A stretch of DNA of 64,000 nt from Macrostomum hystrix (lineage: Eukaryota; Platyhelminthes; Macrostomidae), in contig CATNEN010000005.1 of assembly GCA_950097015.1 (NCBI GenBank), positions 62,001-126,000 on the forward strand. Reading direction: 5' to 3'. Every line of letters starts with the position of its first letter. Within the stretch, counting starts at the first letter, position 1. The notes under the pieces were generated by a model. The model was given only the letters and a program-made list of their open reading frames with translations. It ran no database searches and was not told the origin of the DNA. Positions 22,890 through 35,807 of the stretch are shown here, piece by piece. The translations under genes and the position numbers were made by a program.

Positions 22890-23510
22890 ATGAATCTTAA
22901 TTTCGTGAGAATGACAAAATCAACAGAAATCCCAATTTCCATGAAATCTGGACAGCAATAAAGAACAGAAATCTCAAATCAGCAGATTCTAAACTCACAA
23001 ATCAGAATGTCTAAAAAGCAGCAATCCCCATCCTGTACAATGTCAGCGGTCGACTCAAAGTCTTGGCCATCAGTCGCCGTTCATTCTTGCAAACAAACTT
23101 AATCTCTTTTTCTTAACCTTCCTTTTTGGCTCCAGCAAGGCAGCTAATATAAAAGCCTGCTTGTTGAAATTATGAAATGAGCAATCTGCAGTTCCTCTAT
23201 GCTCCGCTTTGTATTGCTTGCTTGCTTTACACGTGCTGTTCTGGCACTTCAAAGAAAAGCCGACAGCGAAAACGAGACCGCGGGGGAAGACGATGGAGGA
23301 GCTTGCCCTGGGTCTTAGGCTTAGGCGGTATTAAGCTCCAAACAAAGCGGGGTAATGCTTGGTCAGAAGGCGGGCGTTGTTTCAAGGAAATGATCCCCAA
23401 AAACCGCAGCACAAGCCATTGAGTCTCCCCCCGGGCCGCGGAGGAGAGAAGGGGCGATTTAGGAAATTTCTTCAAATTCTTTCCTAGATTAAACTCTCTC
23501 CGACTCTCTC
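22890..23510. other. spacer with a GC-rich island at 23230-23460
   Basis: Mostly decayed repeat and AT-rich DNA, but 23230-23460 is clearly GC-richer, with CCGCGG and CCCGGGCCGCGG runs. It could be a promoter or non-coding 5' exon of GLI; no gene is evident. Confidence 0.35.
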
Positions 23511-23514
23511 TACA

Positions 23515-26500
23515 TTATCTTCATCCCAGTCTACCTCTCTACATCCCAGTCTACCTCTCAACATCCCAGTCTACCTCTCTACATCCCAGTCTACCTCTCT
23601 TCATCTTAGTCTACCTCTCTTGATCCCAGTCTACCTCTCTACATCCCAGTCTACCTCTCTACATCCCAGTCTACCTCTCTACATCCCAGTCTACCTCTCT
23701 TGATCCCAGTCTACCTCTCAACATCCCAGTCTACCTCTCTTGATCCCAGTCTACCTCTCAACATCCCAGTCTACCTCTCTTGATCCCAGTCTACCTCTCT
23801 ACATCCCAGTCTACCTCTCTACATCCCAGTCTACCTCTCTACATCCCAGTCTACCTCTCTACATCCCAGTCTACCTCTCTACATCCCAGTCTACCTCTCT
23901 TGATCCCAGTCTACCTCTCTACATCCCAGTCTACCTCTCTTGATCCCAGTCTACCTCTCTACATCCCAGTCTACCTCTCTACATCCCAGTCTACCTCTCG
24001 TCATCCCAGTCTACCTCTCTACATCCCAGTCTACCTCTCTACATCCCAGTCTACCTCTCTTGATCCCAGTCTACCTCTCTACATCCCAGTCTACCTCTCT
24101 TGATCCCAGTCTACCTCTCTACATCCCAGTCTACCTCTCTACATCCCAGTCTACCTCTCTACATCCCAGTCTACCTCTCTACATCCCAGTCTACCTCTCT
24201 ACATCCCAGTCTACCTCTCTTGATCCCAGTCTACCTCTCTTGATCCCAGTCTACCTCTCTTCATCCCAGTCTACCTCTCTTCATCCCAGTCTACCTCTCT
24301 TCATCCCAGTCTACCTCTCTACATCCCAGTCTACCTCTCTACATCCCAGTCTACCTCTCTACATCCCAGTCTACCTCTCAACATCCCAGTCTACCTCTCT
24401 ACATCCCAGTCTACCTCTCTTCATCTTAGTCTACCTCTCTTGATCCCAGTCTACCTCTCTACATCCCAGTCTACCTCTCTACATCCCAGTCTACCTCTCT
24501 ACATCCCAGTCTACCTCTCTTCATCCCAGTCTACCTCTCTACATCCCAGTCTACCTCTCTTGATCCCAGTCTACCTCTCTTCATCTTAGTCTACCTCTCT
24601 ACATCCCAGTCTACCTCTCTACATCCCAGTCTACCTCTCTTCATCCCAGTCTACCTCTCTACATCCCAGTCTACCTCTCTTGATCCCAGTCTACCTCTCT
24701 TCATCCCAGTCTACCTCTCTACATCCCAGTCTACCTCTCTACATCCCAGTCTACCTCTCTACATCCCAGTCTACCTCTCTTGATCCCAGTCTACCTCTCT
24801 TCATCTTAGTCTACCTCTCTTGATCCCAGTCTACCTCTCTACATCCCAGTCTACCTCTCTTCATTCCAGTCTACCTCTCTACATCCCAGTCTACCTCTCT
24901 TCATCCCAGTCTACCTCTCTTCATCCCAGTCTACCTCTCTACATCCCAGTCTACCTCTCTTCATCCCAGTCTACCTCTCTACATCCCAGTCTACCTCTCT
25001 ACATCCCAGTCTACCTCTCTACATCCCAGTCTACCTCTCTACATCCCAGTCTACCTCTCTACATCCCAGTCTACCTCTCTTCATCCCAGTCTACCTCTCT
25101 ACATCCCAGTCTACCTCTCTTCATCCCAGTCTACCTCTCTACATCCCAGTCTACCTCTCTTGATCCCAGTCTACCTCTCTTGATCCCAGTCTACCTCTCT
25201 TCATCCCAGTCTACCTCTCTACATCCTATTCTACATCTCTTCATCCCAGTCTGCCTCTCTACATCCTATTCTACATCTCTTGATCCCAGTCTACCTCTCT
25301 ACATTCCAGTCTACCTCTCTTCATCCCAGTCTACCTCTCTACATCCCAGTCTACCTCTCTACATCCCAGTCTACATCTCTTCATCCCAGTCTGCCTCTCT
25401 ACATCCCAGTCTACCTCTCTTGATCCCAGTCTGCCTCTCAACATCCCAGTTTACTTCTCTTCATCCCAGTCTACCTCTCTACATTCCAGTCTACCTCTCT
25501 ACATCCCAGTATACCTCTCTTCATCCCAGTCTAACTCTCTACATTCTAGTCTACCTCTCTTGATCCCAGTCTACCTCTCTACATCCCAGTCTACCTCTCT
25601 TCATCCCAGTCTACCTCTCTACATCCCAGTCTACCTCTCTTCATTCCAGTCTACCTCTCTACATCCCAGTCTACCTCTCTTCATCCCAGTCTACCTCTCT
25701 TCATCCCAGTCTACCTCTCTACATCCCAGTCTACCTCTCTTCATCCCAGTCTACCTCTCTACATCCCAGTCTACCTCTCTACATCCCAGTCTACCTCTCT
25801 TCATCCCAGTCTACCTCTCTACATCCCAGTCTACCTCTCTACATCCCAGTCTACCTCTCTTCATCCCAGTCTACCTCTCTACATCCCAGTCTACCTCTCT
25901 TCATCCCAGTCTACCTCTCTACATCCCAGTCTACCTCTCTACATCCCAGTCTACCTCTCTACATCCCAGTCTACCTCTCTACATCCCAGTCTACCTCTTT
26001 TGATCCCAGTCTACCTCTCTTGATCCCAGTCTACCTCTCTTCATCCCAGTCTACCTCTCTTGATCCCAGTCTACCTCTCTTGATCCCAGTCTACCTCTCT
26101 TCATCCCAGTCTACCTCTCTACATCCTATTCTACATCTCTTCATCCCAGTCTGCCTCTCTACATCCTAGTCTACCTCTCTTGATCCCAGTCTACCTCTCT
26201 ACATTCCAGTCTACCTCTCTACATCCCAGTCTACCTCTCTTGATCCCAGTCTACCTCTCTTGATCCCAGTCTACCTCTCTTCATCCCAGTCTACCTCTCT
26301 TCATCCCAGTCTACCTCTCTTCATCCCAGTCTGCCTCTCTACTACATCCCAGTCTACCTCTCTACATCCCAGTCTACCTCTCTACATCCCAGTCTACCTC
26401 TCTACATCCCAGTCTACCTCTCTTCATCCCAGTCTACCTCTCTACATCCCAGTCTACCTCTCTTCATCCCAGTCTACCTCTCTACATCCCAGTCTACCTC

Positions 26501-29370
26501 TCTACATCCCAGTCTACCTCTCTACATCCCAGTCTACCTCTCTACATCCCAGTCTACCTCTTTTGATCCCAGTCTACCTCTCTTGATCCCAGTCTACCTC
26601 TCTTGATCCCAGTCTACCTCTCTTCATCCCAGTCTACCTCTCTACATCCTATTCTACATCTCTTCATCCCAGTCTGCCTCTCTACATCCTATTCTACATC
26701 TCTTGATCCCAGTCTACCTCTCTACATTCCAGTCTACCTCTCTTCATCCCAGTCTACCTCTCTACATCCCAGTCTACCTCTCTACATCCCAGTCTACATC
26801 TCTTCATCCCAGTCTGCCTCTCTACATCCCAGTCTACCTCTCTTGATCCCAGTCTGCCTCTCAACATCCCAGTTTACTTCTCTTCATCCCAGTCTACCTC
26901 TCTACATTCCAGTCTACCTCTCTACATCCCAGTATACCTCTCTTCATCCCAGTCTAACTCTCTACATTCTAGTCTACCTCTCTTGATCCCAGTCTACCTC
27001 TCTACATCCCAGTCTACCTCTCTTCATCCCAGTCTACCTCTCTACATCCCAGTCTACCTCTCTTCATTCCAGTCTACCTCTCTACATCCCAGTCTACCTC
27101 TCTTCATCCCAGTCTACCTCTCTTCATCCCAGTCTACCTCTCTACATCCCAGTCTACCTCTCTTCATCCCAGTCTACCTCTCTACATCCCAGTCTACCTC
27201 TCTACATCCCAGTCTACCTCTCTTGATCCCAGTCTACCTCTCTACATCCCAGTCTACCTCTCTACATCCCAGTCTACCTCTCTTCATCCCAGTCTACCTC
27301 TCTACATCCCAGTCTACCTCTCTTCATCCCAGTCTACCTCTCTACATCCCAGTCTACCTCTCTACATCCCAGTCTACCTCTCTACATCCCAGTCTACCTC
27401 TCTACATCCCAGTCTACCTCTTTTGATCCCAGTCTACCTCTCTTGATCCCAGTCTACCTCTCTTCATCCCAGTCTACCTCTCTTGATCCCAGTCTACCTC
27501 TCTTGATCCCAGTCTACCTCTCTTGATCCCAGTCTACCTCTCTTCATCCCAGTCTACCTCTCTACATCCTATTCTACATCTCTTCATCCCAGTCTGCCTC
27601 TCTACATCCTAGTCTACCTCTCTTGATCCCAGTCTACCTCTCTACATTCCAGTCTACCTCTCTTCATCCCAGTCTACCTCTCTTCATCCCAGTCTACCTC
27701 TCTTCATCCCAGTCTGCCTCTCTACTACATCCCAGTCTACCTCTCAACATCCCAGTCTACCTCTCTACATTCCAGTCTACCTCTCTACATCCCAGTATAC
27801 CTCTCTACATCCCAGTCTACCTCTCTTCATCCCAGTCTACCTCTCTACATCCCAGTCTACCTCTCTTCATTCCAGTCTACCTCTCTACATCCCAGTCTAC
27901 CTCTCTACATCCCAGTCTACCTCTCTTCATCCCAGTCTACCTCTCTACATCCCAGTCTACCTCTCTTCATCCCAGTCTACCTCTCTACATCCCAGTCTAC
28001 CTCTCTACATCCCAGTCTACCTCTCTACATCCCAGTCTACCTCTCTACATCCCAGTCTACCTCTTTTGATCCCAGTCTACCTCTCTTGATCCCAGTCTAC
28101 CTCTTTTCATCCCAGTCTACCTCTCTTGATCCCAGTCTACCTCTCTTGATCCCAGTCTACCTCTCTTCATCCCAGTCTACCTCTCTACATCCTATTCTAC
28201 ATCTCTTCATCCCAGTCTGCCTCTCTTCATCCTAGTCTACCTCTCTTGATCCCAGTCTACCTCTCTACATTCCAGTCTACCTCTCTACATCCCAGTATAC
28301 CTCTCTTCATCCCAGTCTACCTCTCTACATCCCAGTCTACCTCTCAACATCCCAGTCTACCTCTTTTGATCCCAGTCTACCTCTCTTGATCCCAGTCTAC
28401 CTCTCTTCATCCCAGTCTACCTCTCTTGATCCCAGTCTACCTCTCTTCATCCCAGTCTACCTCTCTTCATCCCAGTCTGCCTCTCTACTACATCCCAGTC
28501 TACCTCTCTACATCCCAGTCTACCTCTCTTCATCCCAGTCTACCTCTCAACATCCCAGTCTACCTCTTTTGATCCCAGTCTACCTCTCTTGATCCCAGTC
28601 TACCTCTCTTCATCCCAGTCTACCTCTCTTGATCCCAGTCTACCTCTCTTGATCCCAGTCTACCTCTCTTCATCCCAGTCTACCTCTCTACATCCTATTC
28701 TACATCTCTTCATCCCAGTCTGCCTCTCTACATCCTAGTCTACCTCTCTTGATCCCAGTCTACCTCTCTACATTCCAGTCTACCTCTCTACATCCCAGTC
28801 TACCTCTCTTGATCCCAGTCTACCTCTCTTGATCTCAGTCTACCTCTCTTCATCCCAGTCTACCTCTCTTCATCCCAGTCTACCTCTCTTCATCCCAGTC
28901 TGCCTCTCTACTACATCCCAGTCTACCTCTCAACATCCCAGTCTACCTCTCTTCATCCCAGTCTACCTCTCTTCATCCCAGTCTACCTCTCTTCATCCCA
29001 GTCTGCCTCTCTTCATCCCAGTCTACCTCTCTTCATCCCAGTCTACCTCTCTTCATCCCAGTCTACCTCTCTACATCCCAGTCTACCTCTCTACATCCCA
29101 GTCTACCTCTCTTCATCCCAGTCTACCTCTCTTCATCCCAGTCTACCTCTCTTGATCCCAGTCTACCTCTCTTGATCCCAGTCTACCTCTCTTCATCCCA
29201 GTCTACCTCTCTTCATCCCAGTCTACCTCTCTTCATCCCAGTCTGCCTCTCTACTACATCCCAGTCTACCTCTCAACATCCCAGTCTACCTCTCTTCATC
29301 CCAGTCTACCTCTCTTGATCCCAGTCTACCTCTCTACATCCCAGTCTCCCAGTCTACCTCTCCGTCTCCC
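23515..29370. repeat. 5.8-kb minisatellite, 20-bp unit, about 290 copies with nested higher-order repeats
   Basis: Unit: TCTACATCCCAGTCTACCTC, with ACATC, TGATC and TCATC as the main variants. A block starting at 25221 recurs at 26644 (1,423 bp away) and matches through 26003/27426. A marker pair of units (CATCCTATTCTACATCTC) recurs at 25221, 26121, 26644, 27567, 28187 and 28689. A 3-bp CTA insertion is shared by units near 26340, 27724, 28490, 28911 and 29251. This is the longest array in the window. Confidence 0.98.
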
Positions 29371-30040
29371 TCGTCCTGTCTCGATTGAAACATACTTATT
29401 GAAATACATATCCACCTTCAATAAAACGAAGGACTATTTTTCGACACTTTTTATCGATAAGAAAACTAACAAACGTTTAATTTAAAACAAAGAAAATGTT
29501 TCAAAGTAATATCAACGCGTTTACAACTCTCAAGTTTAAACAAACAAGCCCCCAAAACTGTCTGTCTGGACTGAAAGCATTTCACGGATAAATTAATTTT
29601 CTTATCTCGAACAGATAAGTCCACTCCTCACCTCGCTTCAGAAATCGGCTCTATTGTTAGTTTTTATCTTAGATCCAATTCTAAAACACAATTTAGTTTT
29701 TGTTTGACTTTGTGCGTATACGAGCTATAAATAGATGTATGTGCACGATAATTTATTACCTGTTATGCCTGTGCCGCGTTTGAATTACACACTTCCCAAC
29801 ATTTTTGAAGGCTTCACTTAAGTTGATCAATTATGCTCTTAACACTCGAGTAGTCACTTGCTGTGTGCCAATTTTAGACTTTTTTATGCTTCATTCACTT
29901 AATGATAGATTGTATCTTAATTTAAACACTCGATTTGGCTTTAGTCTGTTTAGTCATTGTGCTTCAAGAGTCACTTCAACTCGATATAACTTGTTTACTT
30001 TATTGTATGGTTGTCTTACACCATATGGTTGACTTATTTT
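29371..30040. other. AT-rich spacer between arrays
   Basis: Single-copy DNA. A 75-codon plus-strand frame (29805-30032) has no features of a real gene. Nothing else is visible. Confidence 0.4.
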
Positions 30041-30044
30041 ATGG

Positions 30045-32130
30045 TTGTCTCCTTCACCTTTACTCCCCTCTCCTTCCCCTTCACTCCACTCTCCTTCCCC
30101 TTCTCACCCCTCTCCTTCACCTTCACTCCACTCTCCTTCCCCTTCACTCCACTCTCCATCCCCTTCTCACCCCTCTCCTTCACCTTCACTCCACTCTCCT
30201 TCCCCTTCACTCCACTCTCCTTCCCCTTCTCACCCCTCTCCTTCACCTTCACTCCACTCTCGTTCCCCTTCTCTCCCCTCTCCTTCACCTTCTCACCCCT
30301 CTCCTTCACCTTCACTCCCATCTCCTTCCCCTTCTCTCCCCTCTCCTTCCCCTTCTCACCCCTCTCCTTCCCCTTCTCACCCCTCTCCTTCCCCTTCTCA
30401 CCCCTCTCCTTCCCCTTCTCACCCCTCTCATTCCCCTTCTCTCCCCTCTCCTTCCCCTTCTCACCCCTCTCCTTCCCCTTCTCACCCCTCTCCTTCACCT
30501 TCTCACCCCTCTCCTTCACCTTCTATCTCCTCTCCTTCACCTTCTCATACCTCTCCTTCCTCTTCTCACCCCTCTCCTTCCCCTTCTCTCCCCTCTCCTT
30601 CCCCTTCTCACCCCTCTCCTTCACCTTCTCACCCCTCTCCTTCCCCTTCTCACCCCTCTCATTCCCCTTCTCTCCCCTCTCCTTCCCCTTCTCACCCCTC
30701 TCCTTCACCTTCTCACCCCTCTCCTTCACCTTCTATCTCCTCTCCTTCCTCTTCTCACCCCTCTCCTTCCCCTTCTCTCCCATCTCCTTCACTTTCTCAC
30801 CCCTCTCCTTCCCCTTCTCACCCCTCTCCTTCCCCTTCTCTCCCATCTCCTTCACTTTCTCACCCCTCTCCTTCCCCTTCTCTCCCATCTCCTTCACTTT
30901 CTCACCCCTCTCCTTCCCCTTCTCTCCCATCTCCTTCACTTTCTCACCCCTCTCCTTCCCCTTCTCTCCCATCTCCTTCACTTTCTCACCCCTCTCCTTC
31001 CCCTTCTCTCCCATCTCCTTGACCTTCTCTCCCCACTCCTTCCCCTTCTCACCCCTCTCCTTCCCCTTCTCTCCCATCTCCTTCACTTTCTCACCCCTCT
31101 CCTTCCCCTTCTCTCCCATCTCCTTCACTTTCTCACCCCTCTCCTTCCCCTTCTCTCCCATCTCCTTCACTTTCTCACCCCTCTCCTTCCCCTTCTCTCC
31201 CATCTCCTTCACTTTCTCACCCCTCTCCTTCCCCTTCTCTCCCATCTCCTTGACCTTCTCTCCCCACTCCTTCACCTTCTCACCCCTCTCCTTCACCTTC
31301 TATCTCCTCTCCTTCACCTTCTCATACCTCTCCTTCCTCTTCTCACCCCTCTCCTTCCCCTTCTCTCCCCTCTCCTTCCCCTTCTCACCCCTCTCCTTCA
31401 CCTTCTCACCCCTCTCCTTCCCCTTCTCACCCCTCTCATTCCCCTTCTCTCCCCTCTCCTTCCCCTTCTCACCCCTCTCCTTCACCTTCTCACCCCTCTC
31501 CTTCACCTTCTATCTCCTCTCCTTCCTCTTCTCACCCCTCTCCTTCCCCTTCTCTCCCATCTCCTTCACTTTCTCACCCCTCTCCTTCCCCTTCTCTCCC
31601 ATCTCCTTCACTTTCTCACCCCTCTCCTTCCCCTTCTCACCCCTCTCCTTCCCCTTCTCTCCCATCTCCTTCACTTTCTCACCCCTCTCCTTCCCCTTCT
31701 CTCCCATCTCCTTCACTTTCTCACCCCTCTCCTTCCCCTTCTCTCCCATCTCCTTCACTTTCTCACCCCTCTCCTTCCCCTTCTCACCCCTCTCCTTCCC
31801 CTTCTCTCCCATCTCCTTCACTTTCTCACCCCTCTCCTTCCCCTTCTCTCCCATCTCCTTCACTTTCTCACCCCTCTCCTTCCCCTTCTCTCCCATCTCC
31901 TTCACTTTCTCACCCCTCTCCTTCCCCTTCTCTCCCATCTCCTTCACTTTCTCACCCCTCTCCTTCCCCTTCTCTCCCATCTCCTTGACCTTCTCTCCCC
32001 ACTCCTTCACCTTCTCACACCTCTCATTCACCTTTTATCTCCTCTCCTTCACCTTCTCATACCTCTCCTTCCTCTTCTCTCCCCTCTCCCTTCCCTTCTC
32101 TCCCCTCTCCTTCCTCTTCTTTCCACTGTC
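30045..32130. repeat. polypyrimidine minisatellite, 18-bp unit, 2.1 kb
   Basis: Units such as CTCCTTCCCCTTCTCACC and CTCCTTCACTTTCTCACC; the plus strand is overwhelmingly C and T with isolated A. A block at 30523-30733 recurs at 31300-31510 (777 bp apart). The 18-bp period leaves plus-strand frames of over 730 codons open by chance. Confidence 0.97.
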
Positions 32131-32790
32131 CTTGGTTCGTTCCTTTAAGTTTTTCTCTAAAAGCAATTTTTTTAATTCATATACTGCTTCTCCTGCTAGG
32201 CGGAGCTTCTGTTCGTCATCAGCATGCAAAAAACAGAAGTCGCAAGCGAGAGGCTAACGAGAATCATTGGAATCTAGGATTCTTTTAAAGAATCAAAGTA
32301 AATAAATTAGTTACTTATACGAGCTACTAGCTATATTTACGCTCGCAGTCGCGGAGTATCTATTTTAAGTTTCAGCAAAAAAACTCTTTGCACAGATTTA
32401 GGACACTAAAAAAGTCTCTTTCTAAAGAAAAATTCTTCGATCAGTGTCTTTTCTCGTAATAAAAAAAATTGTTTGTAATTGACTCGTTTAAGGAAACGAT
32501 AATTAGCAGTCTAATACAGCACCTAACTGCTTTAATTGCTTCTACAGCTCATTATCAATGTGATTTTCCGAATGTACTAGGATGACTTAGCTACTAGATC
32601 AATGCACTAGTACCTGTAATACTTTCAAACTGGCTCCAAACTGGCTCCAATTGAAAAACAGCTGTTCACAGAATTACAGTTTTTAAGAAAATTTTGCCTC
32701 TTTTTTCTGGGCTACTGTGGCTATAAACATTCTTAAGTCAAAGATAATAATAAATCTATAGACCCTCCTTAAACAAAAGGCCCATACAGA
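32131..32790. other. spacer with a short coding-like segment at its left edge
   Basis: On the minus strand, 32229-32130 reads as about 33 non-repetitive residues (start HADDEQKLRLAGEAV, ending about LKERTKD) before entering the repeat. It could be a lone exon or a chance frame. The rest is AT-rich with no feature. Confidence 0.3.
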
Positions 32791-32794
32791 CACT

Positions 32795-35060
32795 CTTAAT
32801 CTACAGACATTCCTAAATCTAAAGCCACTCCTAAATCTAAAGCCACTCCTAAATCTAAAGCCACTCCTAAATCTAAAGCCACTCCTAAATCTAAAGCCAC
32901 TCCTAAATCTAAAGCCACTCCTAAATCTAAAGCCACTCCTAAATCTACAGACACTCCTAAATCTACAGACACTCCTAAATCTACAGACACTCCTAAATCT
33001 ACAGCCACTCCTAAATCTAAAGCCACTCCTAAATCTAAAGCCACTCCTAAATCTAAAGCCACTCCTAAATCTAAAGCCACTCCTAAATCTACAGACACTC
33101 CTAAATCTAAAGCAACTCCTAAATCTAAAGCCACTCCTAAATCTACAGACACTCCTAAATCTACAGACACTCCTAAATCTACAGACACTCCTAAATCTAC
33201 AGCCACTCCTAAATCTACAGACACTCCTAAATCTACCGACACTCCTAAATCTACAGACACTCCTAAATCTACAGCCACTCCTAAATCTACAGCCACTCCT
33301 AAATCTACAGCCACTCCTAAATCTAAAGCCACTCCTAAATCTAAAGCCACTCCGAAATCTAAAGCCACTCCTAAATCTACAGACACTCCTAAATCTACAG
33401 ACACTCCTAAATCTAAAGCCACTCCTAAATCTACAGACACTCCTAAATCTACAGACACTCCTAAATCTAAAGCCACTCCTAAATCTACAAACACTCCTAA
33501 ATCTACAGACACTCCTAAATCTAAAGCCACTCCTAAATCTACAGACACTCCTAAATCTACAGACACTCCTAAATCTACAGACACTCCTAAATCTAAAGCC
33601 ACTCCTAAATCTACAGACACTCCTAAATCTACAGCCACTCCTAAATCTACAGACACTCCTAAATCTACAGACACTCCTGAATCTACAGCCACTCCTGAAT
33701 CTACAGACACTCCTGAATCTACAGACACTCCTAAATCTACAGACACTCCTGAATCTACAGACATTCCTGAATCTACAGACACTCCTGAATCTACTGTCAA
33801 TACTAAATAGAGACGCTTGTCAGTATACAAACACCCCAAACTCCACAGACACTCCTTAATCTACAGCCACTCCTGAATCTACAGACACTCCTAAATCTAC
33901 AGACACTCCTGAATCTACAGACATTCCTGAATCTACAGACATTCCTGAATCTACAGACACTCCTGAATCTACTGTCAATACTAAATAGAGACGCTTGTCA
34001 GTATACAAACACCCCAAACTCCACAGACACTCCTTAATCTACAGCCACTCCTGAATCTACAGACACTCCTAAATCTACAGACACTCCTGAATCTACAGAC
34101 ATTCCTGAATCTACAGACATTCCTGAATCTACAGACACTCCTGAATCTACAGACACTCCTGAATCTACAGACACTCCTGAATCTACAGACACTCCTGAAT
34201 CTACAGACACTCCTGAATCTACAGACACTCCTGAATCTACAGACATTCCTGAATCTACAGACACTCCTGAATCTACAGACACTCCTGAATCTACTGTCAA
34301 TACTAAATAGAGACGCTTGTCAGTATACAAACACCCCAAACTCCACAGACATTCCTTAATCTACAGCCACTCCTGAATCTACAGACACTCCTTAATCTAC
34401 AGCCACTCCTGAATCTACAGACACTCCTAAATCTACAGACACTCCTGAATCTACAGACATTCCTGAATCTACAGACATTCCTGAATCTACAGACACTCCT
34501 GAATCTACTGTCAATACTAAATAGAGACGCTTGTCAGTATACAAACACCCCAAACTCCACAGACACTCCTTAATCTACAGCCACTCCTGAATCTACAGAC
34601 ACTCCTAAATCTACAGACACTCCTGAATCTACAGACATTCCTGAATCTACAGACATTCCTGAATCTACAGACACTCCTGAATCTACAGACACTCCTGAAT
34701 CTACAGACACTCCTGAATCTACAGACACTCCTGAATCTACAGACACTCCTGAATCTACAGACACTCCTGAATCTACAGACACTCCTAAATCTACAGACAC
34801 TCCTGAATCTACAGACATTCCTGAATCTACAGACATTCCTGAATCTACAGACACTCCTGAATCTACAGACACTCCTGAATCTACAGACACTCCTGAATCT
34901 ACAGACACTCCTGAATCTACAGACATTCCTGAATCTACAGACACTCCTGAATCTACAGACACTCCTGAATCTATAGACACTCCTGAATCTACTGTCAATA
35001 CTAAATAGAGACGCTTGTCAGTATACAAACACCCCAAACTCCACAGACACTCCTTAATCT
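32795..35060. repeat. minisatellite, 18-bp unit, with a recurrent insert marking higher-order units
   Basis: Unit: ACTCCTAAATCTACAGAC with AAAGCC, ACAGCC and TGAATC variants. From 33.79 kb a single-copy-like segment (TGTCAATACTAAATAGAGAC and the following 40 bp) recurs at about 33796, 33969, 34296, 34507 and 34992, so whole blocks with this segment were amplified. The array is inverted relative to the one at 35.8 kb. Confidence 0.96.
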
Positions 35061-35805
35061 AGAGACGATTCTTTATCTGCGATCCTTCACCTTCAGTAAT
35101 CTATAGAAAATTATACTCGAAGCAACCTATACTTGAATCTTATCAATAAATATTATACTTTCACACTAGTCTTCGAGTCAGACAAGAAAAAATGCGTCAC
35201 TAAAGAAGCAGGTTATAACTTACTCGTTTCCCTTGCGGTATAATCGTGCGTTCTTCTTCCCAATTTATTATCTGTCAAATTATCACAAAAATTTAAACAC
35301 TAGTATTTTTTCTTTTGACACTTAAGCGCGTTTGTGTTCTGTAAAATTTGGCTGTTCAATTTCCCAGTTTGTCTGGGAATTAAAAAAATATCGAACCCCG
35401 AGTCCGCAGGGTGAAAGAGGAGGCGAACAGGCCAACTTGTTTCCTCGATTAAAGGTGAAACGAACAAAGAGAGTAACATTGGACGCCATTCACATCTTAA
35501 ACCTTATCCAGTGCAATGTACTTGTTCCCTCCAGCCAACCAACACTGCAGAGAAGACACTCACCTCCACGTTTATTTGTCATTCTACCAACTCCTGCGCC
35601 TTTTTACTCCGTTTGGTCGTGACAAATGAATCGTTGAATATCTTGATGATGCCGATGTTCCGATGTTTTGTGATTCTGGAAGTTGTTTGAGCGGAAACTT
35701 TTTGCCCGTGTTCTGTAGTTTATAGGTGACGGGTTGAATATTTTAGGAAATTCAGGAAAAAATATGTGGCAGCATGAAATATCCCTGTGCTCTTTTTATC
35801 GTTGA
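35061..35805. other. single-copy spacer between inverted 18-bp arrays
   Basis: About 745 bp of unique DNA, AT-rich on the left and GC-richer at 35380-35620. The minus strand has a good donor-like GGAG|GTGAGT near 35570. It could hold a promoter or non-coding 5' exon (perhaps of GLI). No protein-coding gene is recognisable. Confidence 0.35.
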
Positions 35806-35807
35806 TA

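Noticed and set aside
19736-22961. Plus-strand open frames of 1,054 and 965 codons and an 813-codon minus frame
   Set aside because: They are translations of the 42-bp minisatellite; period divisible by 3 with no stop in the unit. No unique flanking coding sequence or splice evidence.
23740-29155. Series of frames encoding SLHPSLPLYIPVYLS-type repeats
   Set aside because: Shadows of the 20-bp array.
29935-32257. Plus-strand frames of about 740 codons rich in Leu/Pro/Ser/Phe
   Set aside because: Chance frames in the 18-bp polypyrimidine array.
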